Source of the DNA: Dryocola clanedunensis_A
GTDB lineage: Bacteria > Pseudomonadota > Gammaproteobacteria > Enterobacterales > Enterobacteriaceae
NCBI GenBank assembly: GCA_038405435.1
Contig: JBBYHZ010000001.1
Length of the DNA: 64,000 bases
Strand: one strand, 5' to 3'
Shown here: piece by piece, positions 52,752 through 61,021 of the stretch
Layout: every line of letters starts with the position of its first letter
Position numbering within the stretch: the stretch's first letter is position 1
Program-made: the position numbers and the translations under genes
Notes under the pieces: model-generated
What the model was told of the DNA's origin: nothing
What the model saw: only the letters and a program-made list of their open reading frames with translations
Databases searched by the model: none

Positions 52752-53249
52752 TCAGTATTTTCCCTGGCGGGAAAGCTTATCGAGATAGCCCATTGCGAAG
52801 GCGGAAAGCACGAAGGTCAGGTGGATAATCACATACCACATCAGCTTGTTATCGGGGACGTTTTTCGCATCCATAAACACGCGCAGCAGATGAATAGAAG
52901 AGATAGCCACAATAGACGCCGCCACTTTATTTTTCAGCGACCCGGCATCCATTTTACCCAGCCAGCTCAGCTTTTCTTTGCCTTCGGAGATGTTCAGGGT
53001 GGAGACAAAATTCTCATAGCCCGAGAACATCACCATCACCAGCAGCCCGCCCACCAGCGCCATATCCACCAGCGAAAGCAGCACAAGGATCAGATCCGCT
53101 TCGGCGATGGAAAAAATATTCGGCAGTACGTGGAGGATCTCCTGGAAAAACTTAACCGTTAAGGCCAGCAGCGCCAGCGACAGCCCGAAGTAGACCGGTG
53201 CCAGCAGCCAGCGTGCGGCATACATCGCATTTTCGAAGAAACGTTCCAT
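52752..53249 (-). CDS. yqhA: YqhA, UPF0114 inner membrane protein
   Basis: A 165-residue membrane protein of the UPF0114 family with four predicted helices, nearly identical to E. coli YqhA (164). ATG 53249 follows GGAAGGACACT. Function unknown. It marks the return to the core chromosome: in E. coli yqhA is followed by yghA and exbDB in the same general order. Confidence 0.92.
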   Translation of the reverse strand: MERFFENAMYAARWLLAPVYFGLSLALLALTVKFFQEILHVLPNIFSIAEADLILVLLSLVDMALVGGLLVMVMFSGYENFVSTLNISEGKEKLSWLGKMDAGSLKNKVAASIVAISSIHLLRVFMDAKNVPDNKLMWYVIIHLTFVLSAFAMGYLDKLSRQGKY

Positions 53250-53321
53250 AGTGTCCTTCCCATTAAACAAGGACGGGCAGTATAGCGAATCCGCACGCGG
53301 GCTGTCCTGAGCGTTTACTGG

Positions 53322-53870
53322 TTAGCTCAGCAGATCCAGACGGCGGGCCGTTTCGTAATGGCTTTCCCAGAACCGGTTGCTCAGGGAAGAGATGGTTACG
53401 CCTTTCGAGCCTGAGGCGTGCATGAACTCGCTGTTACCGAGATAAACCCCTACGTGACGCACGCCGGGTTTGGTGTGGAAAAAGACCAGGTCGCCCGCTT
53501 TCAGCTCGCCCTTACCTACATGCATACCGTTTTTGATCTGCTCAAAAGTCGTGCGCGGTAAATTTTTATGCAGCGAAGCGCTAAAGATGTGCTGCATCAG
53601 AGCCGAACAGTCGACCCCCTTGTGCGATGAGCCGCCCCAGTGATAGCGGGTACCCTTCCACTGGCTGTACTGCGAGAGCAAAGCGCTTTTTATCTCCGCA
53701 GAGCTGGCGCCTTTATGAATGCTTTTATCGTGCAGCAATTCGGCATGAGAGAGCGACCGCGTGCCCACAGACGCAAATTCCTTTGGCATATTAAAGGCAA
53801 AGGAATTTGTGCTAAATAAGGCGGGTACGGCTAAAAATAAGACGGGAATAAATTTTTTAATCAGGGACAT
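53322..53870 (-). CDS. NlpC/P60 (C40) peptidase, MepS-like
   Basis: A 182-residue exported cysteine peptidase. The signal peptide ends near STNSFA; the NlpC/P60 domain holds the catalytic Cys in KGVDCSALMQHIF, the His in PGVRHVGVYLG and a third polar residue in EFMHASGSKGV. Such enzymes cut peptide cross-links or stems of peptidoglycan. It lacks a lipobox, so unlike MepS (Spr) it should be soluble in the periplasm. E. coli K-12 has no such gene at this place. Leftward, 72 bases from the yqhA start. Confidence 0.87.
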   Translation of the reverse strand: MSLIKKFIPVLFLAVPALFSTNSFAFNMPKEFASVGTRSLSHAELLHDKSIHKGASSAEIKSALLSQYSQWKGTRYHWGGSSHKGVDCSALMQHIFSASLHKNLPRTTFEQIKNGMHVGKGELKAGDLVFFHTKPGVRHVGVYLGNSEFMHASGSKGVTISSLSNRFWESHYETARRLDLLS

Positions 53871-54033
53871 ATTCGTATTCTGTAGCAGAGCTGTAACAAA
53901 TCCTTACCAGTTTACCAGCAGCGTGGTGGGTGACTCTTCTTGAGTGTGCAAATAATAACCGATGCGCATTTTTTATACAGGACTTCATTGGTCCAATACT
54001 GGACGGGCAATGTTCATGCTTTAAAACAGCCAG

Positions 54034-54537
54034 TTAGACTTTATCAAGTTCCACTTCCGGTCGCTGATAGTGCGGCCAGACAACGGCGACAAGGCGGGGA
54101 TAGGCCTCCAGGCTTAGCTCATTAAAGCACTGGCGCAGGTTCAGAACCTCGATATCAGAAAGGGAGACGCGTTCGCCCTCGGCGCAGCGCTTTTTAATAT
54201 TATCGTAATATTTATAGACGGCAGAATTCAGATCGCTACAGCGCCGCTGGGCATTGAACAATTCCGGACAGGTCGTTAATTCATCAATCCGCATTCTTTT
54301 AATAGTCGTATGGATAAAGTCGCTATATTCATTATTGACCCGCCAGAAATAACCCGGCGTTATCTTCGACATGATCATCGAAAAATAGTCTTCCCGTTCT
54401 TCGGGGCTGCTGTCCGGAATTTGACTTAAATTCTCTGTCACCGATGCCTGAGGCTCCTCCACCAACGCCTTCATTAATGCCAGTACGACACAAAGTAAAA
54501 TCAGAATGGCGACGATAAAATAGAAAAGGCCGTGCAT
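54034..54537 (-). CDS. Unknown membrane-anchored protein
   Basis: A 167-residue protein that I do not recognise. The N-terminal helix (MHGLFYFIVAILILLCVVLA) should anchor it in the inner membrane; the rest is polar, with three Cys residues in the second half (TTCPELF, RRCSDL, KRCAEG, plus RQCFNEL) that could form disulfides if periplasmic. It is divergent from the two small genes at 54642 and 55035, with about 100 bases between. The spacing suggests shared control, but no function can be assigned. Confidence 0.6.
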   Translation of the reverse strand: MHGLFYFIVAILILLCVVLALMKALVEEPQASVTENLSQIPDSSPEEREDYFSMIMSKITPGYFWRVNNEYSDFIHTTIKRMRIDELTTCPELFNAQRRCSDLNSAVYKYYDNIKKRCAEGERVSLSDIEVLNLRQCFNELSLEAYPRLVAVVWPHYQRPEVELDKV

Positions 54538-54641
54538 CCGAAACTCCTGTTTTTTTTATTTTAAAAGTAAGGCATGATATCGCTTATCTGCAAGAGGGAT
54601 AAAACCATACGCAACTGATTAATATCACAGGACTTAACCGC

Positions 54642-55031
54642 ATGTTGCCCAACAACTTTACATCCTGCTGCCGCAGCGTTTTAAACGATACGGCAAAATC
54701 GGCAAACCCTGAACAGCCAACGCTGCAGGAGCAGCTGTTAGCCCATGAGAAAGCTATTCTCAGCGGCAAGTATTATGCCGGACAAGCAAAAAATGCGCTA
54801 CTGGAAGAAACCGACCGTCATATAAAAGAGCAGCTTTTCTGCGGCGCTAAAATAGAAGCGATGACTGCCGTACTGAATGAACTTATCGAAACTGGCCAGC
54901 CCAGCAAAGCAGATCTTGATATGCTGACCGCGGATAAAAAAGCGGAAATTTCCCTTAAAGAAGAACAAATCTGGGTGAATCAGCTGACGGGGAATAATAA
55001 ATGGCCATTATTTTATAAATTCGAGGAGTAA
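54642..55031 (+). CDS. Unknown small helical protein, paralogue A
   Basis: A 129-residue, charged, mostly helical protein with no signal peptide I trust (two Cys near the N terminus, TSCCRS). The second half, RHIKEQLFCGAKIEAMTAVL then NELIETGQPS, aligns with the second half of the next gene (RHQLFPYRVKEEVLGAVLSE), so the two are distant paralogues. It precedes that gene by only three bases, so they form one operon and their products may work together. Function unknown. Confidence 0.6.
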   Translation: MLPNNFTSCCRSVLNDTAKSANPEQPTLQEQLLAHEKAILSGKYYAGQAKNALLEETDRHIKEQLFCGAKIEAMTAVLNELIETGQPSKADLDMLTADKKAEISLKEEQIWVNQLTGNNKWPLFYKFEE

Positions 55032-55034
55032 CAG

Positions 55035-55421
55035 GTGTCAGAAATAACTGCCTCTCCCACCGCCGGGGATAATGAACTTAACGAAGACGCGCTGCTGGAA
55101 TTTACCTTAAAGCAAAATATTGCCGAACTGACCGCCTGCCGGGATGAAAATATCAACAAATATACCCAGGCCGTAACCGACATAACCGCAACATTAGTCG
55201 ACCTGCGCTGGAAGCATCGCCATCAGCTATTCCCCTACAGGGTTAAAGAAGAAGTGCTGGGCGCGGTGTTAAGCGAAATCATCGCCGGGCATCCGGCGTT
55301 GAAAGAAAAGATCCTTGAGCGCCTGGAGGCGAATTATCAGCAGATTCGCACCCGCGAAGCGCAAACTCTGTCGCTGACCAGGTCAATGCTTGAAGGGACT
55401 TACAAAACCCCTAATCTGTAG
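55035..55421 (+). CDS. Unknown small helical protein, paralogue B
   Basis: A 128-residue acidic helical protein starting at GTG 55035 after GAGGAGTAACAG. It shares with its upstream neighbour the pattern RH--QLF---K-E---AVL-E-I--G-P, then a long helix with Q and E at matching places and a final LxG. No conserved catalytic residues are evident. Its 3' end overlaps by 11 bases the 3' end of the convergent DeoR-type gene. Function unknown. Confidence 0.58.
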   Translation: MSEITASPTAGDNELNEDALLEFTLKQNIAELTACRDENINKYTQAVTDITATLVDLRWKHRHQLFPYRVKEEVLGAVLSEIIAGHPALKEKILERLEANYQQIRTREAQTLSLTRSMLEGTYKTPNL

Positions 55422-56142
55422 CCGTCCATATTTCCGGCACGGCAGAATCGCTGATAATCTGTGTCACCTGCGACATCTCCCCTACTTTGACATCTCCGGC
55501 CCGTGCAAACTTGCTTTTGTCGACCAGCAGCAGCGACTGCGCGGCTCGCCGGAGCAAAACGGTTTTGTACTCCGCGTTCCAGCTTCGCGCATCCCACAGC
55601 GCCCCGCTGCCGTCTACGCCCTTGCAGGAAAACAGAAACAGATCGATAGCGAGATCTTTGAGCTGGGCCACCAGCGGCGCATTGATATAGCAGGCGTATT
55701 CACGCAGCAGAAGCCCGCCGCTGCAAATGACCCTGATGTGCCGACGCTTTGATAACGCCTGGCAAATGCGCTCGCTGTTGGTAAACACGGTGACGGGAAT
55801 ATCCGGCAGCAGGCGGGCCAGATACCAGCAGGTGGAGCTGGCGTCCATGGCAATCACCATACCTTCGCTCACCCAGGCCAGGGCCCGCCGGGCAATCACT
55901 GCTTTGCTGTTCAGATGGCTTTTTTGCCGCTCGGCAAAGGGATCGCCGGTTTCGGCGGCGCCCTGGCCCAGGCGTTTAGCCCGGCCGTGCTGGCGCAGGA
56001 TCTTCCCCTGCTTTTGCAGATCGGTTAAATCGCGACGCACGGTTTCAAGGCTGACCTCCAGCAGGCGTGCCAGCTGCTGGGTTGTCAGGCTGTCGTACTG
56101 TTCCAGCAGCTGTAGCAATTCGTGGTGGCGTGCTGTTTTCAT
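55411..56142 (-). CDS. DeoR-family transcriptional regulator (FucR/UlaR-like)
   Basis: A 243-residue DeoR-type regulator. Residues 1-60 form the winged helix (LTTQQLARLLEVSLETVRRD is the helix-turn-helix), then a sugar-phosphate-sensing DeoRC domain with VIAMDASSTCWYLARLL, VTVFTNSERIC and LLLVDKSKFARAG. The final Asp-Lys-Ser-Lys motif is the usual phosphate-contact loop. I start at ATG 56142; the frame extends eight codons further. There is no sugar operon beside it, so it probably acts elsewhere or has lost its target. By overall look it is closest to the fucose-operon regulator type. Confidence 0.8.
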   Translation of the reverse strand: MKTARHHELLQLLEQYDSLTTQQLARLLEVSLETVRRDLTDLQKQGKILRQHGRAKRLGQGAAETGDPFAERQKSHLNSKAVIARRALAWVSEGMVIAMDASSTCWYLARLLPDIPVTVFTNSERICQALSKRRHIRVICSGGLLLREYACYINAPLVAQLKDLAIDLFLFSCKGVDGSGALWDARSWNAEYKTVLLRRAAQSLLLVDKSKFARAGDVKVGEMSQVTQIISDSAVPEIWTATD

Positions 56143-56329
56143 TCCCTCTCCGTCATCGGCCCGCATGCTTATTTACATTAAGGCATTAGGGCCGCTCAGG
56201 CGAGACGAAACGCAGGAACAGTGGCTATCCAGCAATGAGTACAGACCTTAGGAATAACCTGTAAAGGTTCGACAACCCAGCAGGAATAACTACCCTTTAG
56301 GGAGGTTAACTGACAATGGAGAATGATTA

Positions 56330-57226
56330 ATGGCAGATCAACAGTCGAAGATCCAGGACCCGCGCAACCAGTACTACACCGGAGAATACCCTAAGCAGAA
56401 ACAGCCCGCGCCGGGCGTCCAGTCGAAAATGGACCCCGTTCCCGACTGCGGTGAGAGCAGCTACGTCGGCAGCGGCCGTCTGCAGGGGCGTAAGGCGCTG
56501 GTCACGGGCGGCGATTCAGGTATCGGACGTGCCGCAGCGATTGCCTATGCCCGAGAAGGGGCGGACGTCGTCATTAACTATCTTCCCGCCGAGCAGGAAG
56601 ATGCTGAGCAGGTAAAAGTCCTCATCGAAGAAGCCGGTCGCAAAGCGGTACTGATACCCGGCGATCTCAGCGACGAGAAGTTTGCCCGCTCGCTGGTCAA
56701 TCAGGCCGTTAAAGAGCTTGGCGGGCTGGATATTCTGGCGCTGGTCGCCGGCAAGCAGGTTGCCATCCCCGAGATTGCCGATCTCACCAGCGAACAGTTT
56801 CAGAAGACCTATGCGGTCAACGTTTTTGCGCTGTTCTGGATAACGCAGGAAGCCCTGCCGCACCTGAAGCCAGGCGCCAGCATTATTACCACCTCTTCCA
56901 TTCAGGCCTACCAGCCCAGCCCGCACCTGCTGGACTACGCCTCCACTAAAGCCGCGATTCTTAACTACAGCCGTGGCCTTGCCAAACAGGTGGCGGAGAA
57001 AGGCATTCGCGTGAACGTGGTTGCCCCAGGCCCTATCTGGACCGCGCTGCAAATTTCCGGCGGCCAGACTCAGGATAAAATCCCGAAATTTGGCCAGCAG
57101 ACGCCGATGAAGCGCGCAGGACAGCCTGCGGAGCTGGCGCCGGTTTATGTCTATCTGGCAAGTCAGGAATCAAGCTACGTTACGGCGGAAGTCCACGGTG
57201 TTTGCGGTGGGGAACATCTGGGATAA
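56330..57226 (+). CDS. yghA: YghA, NADP-dependent short-chain dehydrogenase
   Basis: A 298-residue SDR enzyme with the long N-terminal extension typical of the YghA/YhdF group. Nucleotide-binding TGGDSGIGRA at about residue 60, the catalytic Ser in TTSSIQAY and the Tyr-x3-Lys in LDYASTKAA are all there, followed by the PGPIWTAL loop. It is about 90 percent like E. coli YghA. It is listed as an oxidoreductase, sometimes glutathione- or stress-linked; the true substrate is not settled. It faces exbD, with a palindrome between them. Confidence 0.9.
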   Translation: MADQQSKIQDPRNQYYTGEYPKQKQPAPGVQSKMDPVPDCGESSYVGSGRLQGRKALVTGGDSGIGRAAAIAYAREGADVVINYLPAEQEDAEQVKVLIEEAGRKAVLIPGDLSDEKFARSLVNQAVKELGGLDILALVAGKQVAIPEIADLTSEQFQKTYAVNVFALFWITQEALPHLKPGASIITTSSIQAYQPSPHLLDYASTKAAILNYSRGLAKQVAEKGIRVNVVAPGPIWTALQISGGQTQDKIPKFGQQTPMKRAGQPAELAPVYVYLASQESSYVTAEVHGVCGGEHLG

Positions 57227-57233
57227 ATGCTAA

Positions 57234-57257
57234 CCCCTCTCCCGGGCGGGAGAGGGG
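57234..57257. terminator. Bidirectional palindrome between yghA and exbD
   Basis: CCCCTCTCCCG and CGGGAGAGGGG pair perfectly over 11 bases with a two-base loop, between the convergent ends of yghA and exbD. It is related to the repeat at 12886-12925. The A/T runs at either side make it able to end both transcripts. Confidence 0.7.
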
Positions 57258-57264
57258 ATAAAAC

Positions 57265-57690
<426 letters not shown>

Positions 57691-57694
57691 GGGA

Positions 57695-58429
57695 TCAACC
57701 TACACGCAGTTTCTGAGCCGTACGAACCGGGCGAGCCTGGGAGCTGGCTGCTAAATCCAGGTCACGACTTTGCAGCAGCAGAACCTGTGCCGCCACGTCG
57801 CCCAAAGACGCTTTATAGCCGCCAATGACGCGGGCAAACACGTTATAGATAACGACCGCAGGAATCGCCGCAACCAGACCGATAGCCGTTGCCAGCAGCG
57901 CTTCTGCGATACCCGGGGCCACGACGGCGAGGTTAGTAGTTTGCGACTGGGCAATACCGATGAAGCTGTTCATGATGCCCCAGACGGTACCAAACAGGCC
58001 CACGAACGGGGAGATAGCACCGATGGTGGCGAGGAAACCATTACCCCGGCCCATATGACGGCCCACGGCGGCGACGCGGCGCTCGAGGCGGAAGCCGGTA
58101 CGCTCTTTAATGCCTTCGTTGTCTTCGCTGCCTTCCGAAAGCTCCAGTTCGTTCTGGGCTTCGTTGATAAGCAGCGTGCTGAGGCTGCGGTTACCGAACG
58201 CGGCGGCCATTTCGCTGGCTTCGTCCAGTGAACGGGCGTTTGCCAGCTGCAGCTGCTCACGTTTGAGGCGGCGCTTCTGGGAGAACATCTCCACGCTCTT
58301 GCTGAAGAAGATGGCCCAGGTGACGATGGATGCCAGAATGAGGCCAATCATCACAATCTTTACCACGATGTCGGCATGTTGATACATGCCCCAGACGGAA
58401 AGGTCCGTCTGCATCAAATTATTCGTCAC
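57695..58429 (-). CDS. exbB: ExbB, TonB-system proton channel
   Basis: A 244-residue, three-helix membrane protein, exactly the E. coli ExbB length when started at the GTG at 58429 (GTGACGAATAATTTGATG), six bases after GGAG; a GTG four codons upstream is possible. The pore helices GNGFLATIGAISPFVGLFGT and GIAEALLATAIGLVAAIPAV are conserved, with their Thr and polar residues. Iron control is likely (see the Fur-type site). Confidence 0.96.
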   Translation of the reverse strand: MTNNLMQTDLSVWGMYQHADIVVKIVMIGLILASIVTWAIFFSKSVEMFSQKRRLKREQLQLANARSLDEASEMAAAFGNRSLSTLLINEAQNELELSEGSEDNEGIKERTGFRLERRVAAVGRHMGRGNGFLATIGAISPFVGLFGTVWGIMNSFIGIAQSQTTNLAVVAPGIAEALLATAIGLVAAIPAVVIYNVFARVIGGYKASLGDVAAQVLLLQSRDLDLAASSQARPVRTAQKLRVG

Positions 58430-58491
58430 ACTAATCTCCACCGCGAAAACAATACAAAATCTGAACGTAATAATATCAAAACGACATCGAA

Positions 58492-58511
58492 TTGATAGTA
58501 GTTCTCATTAG
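58492..58511 (-). promoter_or_regulatory. Fur-box-like site upstream of exbB
   Basis: On the exbB strand the segment TAATGAGAACTACTATC agrees with the Fur 19-mer core TAATGATAATCATTATC at 13 of 17 positions. It lies about 65 bases before the exbB start, where Fur acts in E. coli. Supports iron repression of exbBD. Confidence 0.6.
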
Positions 58512-58652
58512 TATTTCCAGAGTGCCTGAATTTGTCTATGCATTCCTTGCGTTTACACAGGAAAAGCAGCCGACCGCCGGATTTTCCGCTTTTTTTGGCA
58601 ACCTGAGGAAACGGCACGAGGAATGCTTATAAAAGCATGATAAGTTAACTTT

Positions 58653-58668
58653 AGACATCCAGATGGTT
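58653..58668 (+). promoter_or_regulatory. MetJ-box pair upstream of metC
   Basis: AGACATCC followed directly by AGATGGTT, two tandem eight-base units close to the MetJ consensus AGACGTCT, about 20 bases before the metC start. MetJ repression of metC is well known in E. coli. Confidence 0.58.
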
Positions 58669-58685
58669 AAACGGGGTAGTAACAG

Positions 58686-59873
58686 ATGGCAGCGAAGCAC
58701 ATTGAAACGGCGCTGGTAAATGCCGGGCGCGATAAAAAATTCACCCAGGGATCGGTTAACAGCGTCATTCAGCGCGCCTCATCGCTGGTCTTTGAAACCG
58801 TCGCCGCCAAACGGCAGGCCACCGCAAACCGCGCGAATGGCGAACTGTTTTATGGGCGCCGCGGCACCCTCACCCACTTCTCTTTGCAGGAAGCCATGTG
58901 CGAACTGGAGGGCGGCGCGGGCTGCGCGCTTTACCCTTGCGGCGCCGCCGCCGTTTCAAATGCGATTCTGGCGTTTGTGGCACAGGGCGACAACGTGCTG
59001 GTGACCGGCAGCGTCTATGAGCCTACCCAGGACTTCTGCACTAAAATCCTCGCGAAGCTCGGCGTCACGACAACCTGGTTCGATCCCCTTATCGGCGAAG
59101 GCATTGCCGGGCTGGTTCAGCCGAACACTAAAGTCGTGTTTCTTGAATCTCCCGGCTCCATCACGATGGAAGTCCACGACGTGCCGGCTATCGTGAAGGC
59201 GGTTCGCCGCGTTGCGCCGGACGCCATCATAATGATCGACAACACCTGGGCTGCGGGCATTCTGTTTAAGGCGCTGGATTTTGGCATTGATATCTCTATT
59301 CAGGCGGGCACCAAATACCTGATTGGCCATTCGGACGCCATGGTCGGTACCGCCGTTGCCAACGCCCGCTGCTGGGATCGGCTGCGTGAGAACTCCTACC
59401 TGATGGGCCAGATGCTGGATGCGGACACCGCTTATATGACCAGCCGCGGCCTGCGCACCCTGGGAGTGCGGCTGCGCCAGCATGAAGAAAGCAGCATTAA
59501 GATCGCCGAATGGCTCTCCCGGCACCCGCTTGTCGAGCGCGTTAATCACCCTGCGCTGCCGGGCAGCAAGGGCCATGAGTTCTGGAAACGTGACTTTACA
59601 GGCAGCAGCGGACTGTTCTCATTCGTGCTGAAACAGCGCCTGGATGATGAACGGTTACAAAATTATCTCGACCATTTCCACTATTTTAGTATGGCCTATT
59701 CCTGGGGAGGCTATGAATCGCTTATCCTTGCCAATCAGCCGGAGGAGCTTGCGGAAATCCGCCCGGCAGGCGGTGTAGATTTCTCAGGAACGCTGGTACG
59801 CGTTCACATTGGCCTCGAAAATGTCGATGACCTGATAAGCGATCTTGAAGCAGGGTTCCAGCGTATAGCCTGA
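58686..59873 (+). CDS. metC: MetC, cystathionine beta-lyase
   Basis: A 395-residue PLP enzyme of the Cys/Met metabolism family, cleaving cystathionine to homocysteine, ammonia and pyruvate. The PLP lysine is in SIQAGTKYLIGHSD (about residue 210), with the Tyr pair of the cofactor cradle in YGRRGTLTH. Length matches E. coli MetC. Divergent from exbB; a terminator follows at 59931. Confidence 0.95.
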   Translation: MAAKHIETALVNAGRDKKFTQGSVNSVIQRASSLVFETVAAKRQATANRANGELFYGRRGTLTHFSLQEAMCELEGGAGCALYPCGAAAVSNAILAFVAQGDNVLVTGSVYEPTQDFCTKILAKLGVTTTWFDPLIGEGIAGLVQPNTKVVFLESPGSITMEVHDVPAIVKAVRRVAPDAIIMIDNTWAAGILFKALDFGIDISIQAGTKYLIGHSDAMVGTAVANARCWDRLRENSYLMGQMLDADTAYMTSRGLRTLGVRLRQHEESSIKIAEWLSRHPLVERVNHPALPGSKGHEFWKRDFTGSSGLFSFVLKQRLDDERLQNYLDHFHYFSMAYSWGGYESLILANQPEELAEIRPAGGVDFSGTLVRVHIGLENVDDLISDLEAGFQRIA

Positions 59874-59930
59874 AGTTGCCAGCATGGACACCTGAGGAGA
59901 CGGAGATCTTGCCGCCGCTGTGATTAGTTG

Positions 59931-59961
59931 AGCCCACGATCAAGGTGCTGTGGGCTTTTTC
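59931..59961 (+). terminator. Intrinsic terminator after metC
   Basis: AGCCCAC and GTGGGCT form a seven-base stem around a 12-base loop, followed by TTTTT. Confidence 0.75.
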
Positions 59962-60034
59962 GCGTTACACTATGTCTTAATAAAGGTTCGTCCTGTCCGG
60001 GGCGGCTGACTTAAGCGGTTTCACAGGATTTTCA

Positions 60035-60694
60035 ATGGCTGTAATACAAAATATTGCTGAAGCGCTCTGGCATCACGACTTTGCCGCATTAGCGGACCCT
60101 CATGTGATTGGCGTTGTCTACTGCGTCATGTTCGCAACGCTGTTTCTGGAAAACGGTTTGCTCCCCGCCTCTTTTTTACCGGGCGACAGCCTGCTGTTAC
60201 TGGCCGGAGCGCTGGTCGCGAAGGGGGTAATGGATTTTGTCCCGACGATGGTGATCTTAACCACGGCGGCAAGCCTGGGCTGCTGGCTGAGCTACCTGCA
60301 GGGGCGCTGGCTTGGCAACACCGAAACGGTGAAGGGCTGGCTGGCACATCTGCCGGACCAGTATCATCAGCGCGCCACGCATATGTTCGATAAGCACGGC
60401 CTGCTGGCCCTGCTGGCCGGTCGCTTCTTAGCTTTTGTGCGCACCCTGCTGCCAACCATGGCGGGTATCTCCGGCCTCAGCAACCGCCGCTTCCAGTTCT
60501 TTAACTGGCTAAGTGCCCTGCTGTGGGTAGGCGTGGTGACCAGCTTCGGCTACGCGTTAAGCATGATCCCCTTCGTGAAGCGTCATGAAGATCAGGTGAT
60601 GACCGTATTGATGATCCTGCCCATCGCGCTGCTGGTTGCGGGCCTGGTCGGCACGTTGTTCGTGGTGATCAAAAAAAAAGTCAAACTGGCATAA
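60035..60694 (+). CDS. yghB: YghB, DedA-family inner membrane protein
   Basis: A 219-residue DedA/VTT protein, the same length as E. coli YghB. The conserved stretch ENGLLPASFLPGDSLLLLAG, the acidic Glu/Asp pair within it and the RFLAFVRTLLPTMAGIS motif with its two Arg residues are intact. YghB and its partner YqjA support proton motive force, division and lipid carrier recycling. It follows metC as in E. coli. Confidence 0.95.
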   Translation: MAVIQNIAEALWHHDFAALADPHVIGVVYCVMFATLFLENGLLPASFLPGDSLLLLAGALVAKGVMDFVPTMVILTTAASLGCWLSYLQGRWLGNTETVKGWLAHLPDQYHQRATHMFDKHGLLALLAGRFLAFVRTLLPTMAGISGLSNRRFQFFNWLSALLWVGVVTSFGYALSMIPFVKRHEDQVMTVLMILPIALLVAGLVGTLFVVIKKKVKLA

Positions 60695-60721
60695 ATAAAT
60701 AACGTTTTCTCTCATTCTTAT

Positions 60722-60770
60722 ATAAAGAAGCCCGAATATCAGTCTTTCTCTGATATTCGGGCTTCTTTAT
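60722..60770 (+). terminator. Long perfect hairpin after yghB
   Basis: A 21-base perfect inverted repeat: ATAAAGAAGCCCGAATATCAG at 60722-60742 (first 20 shown plus G) and its complement at 60750-60770, with a seven-base loop. Read on the plus strand the stem is preceded by A and followed by T-rich sequence, so it can end transcription from both sides. The remaining ~250 bases up to 61021 hold no gene and must contain the promoter of the next gene. Confidence 0.8.
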
Positions 60771-61021
60771 AGCGGTACGCTACCCCTAAAAATACCTCAT
60801 TTAAAAATCACATAAAAATAAAAATATAAACGACTCTCACATAACATCATCGACCCCATTAAATGACGGTAATGATGCCGCCAATGCCTTATAAATTCTC
60901 CACCGGTAGCCTGTCCCGACGGGTTATCCGTTCATTGAAATAACGCTGTTGGTCAGCGGGCGGTGCTTTAGCGCAAAGGCCCATGACACAGCGACATAAC
61001 CTGACCTGATGGAGAAACAAG

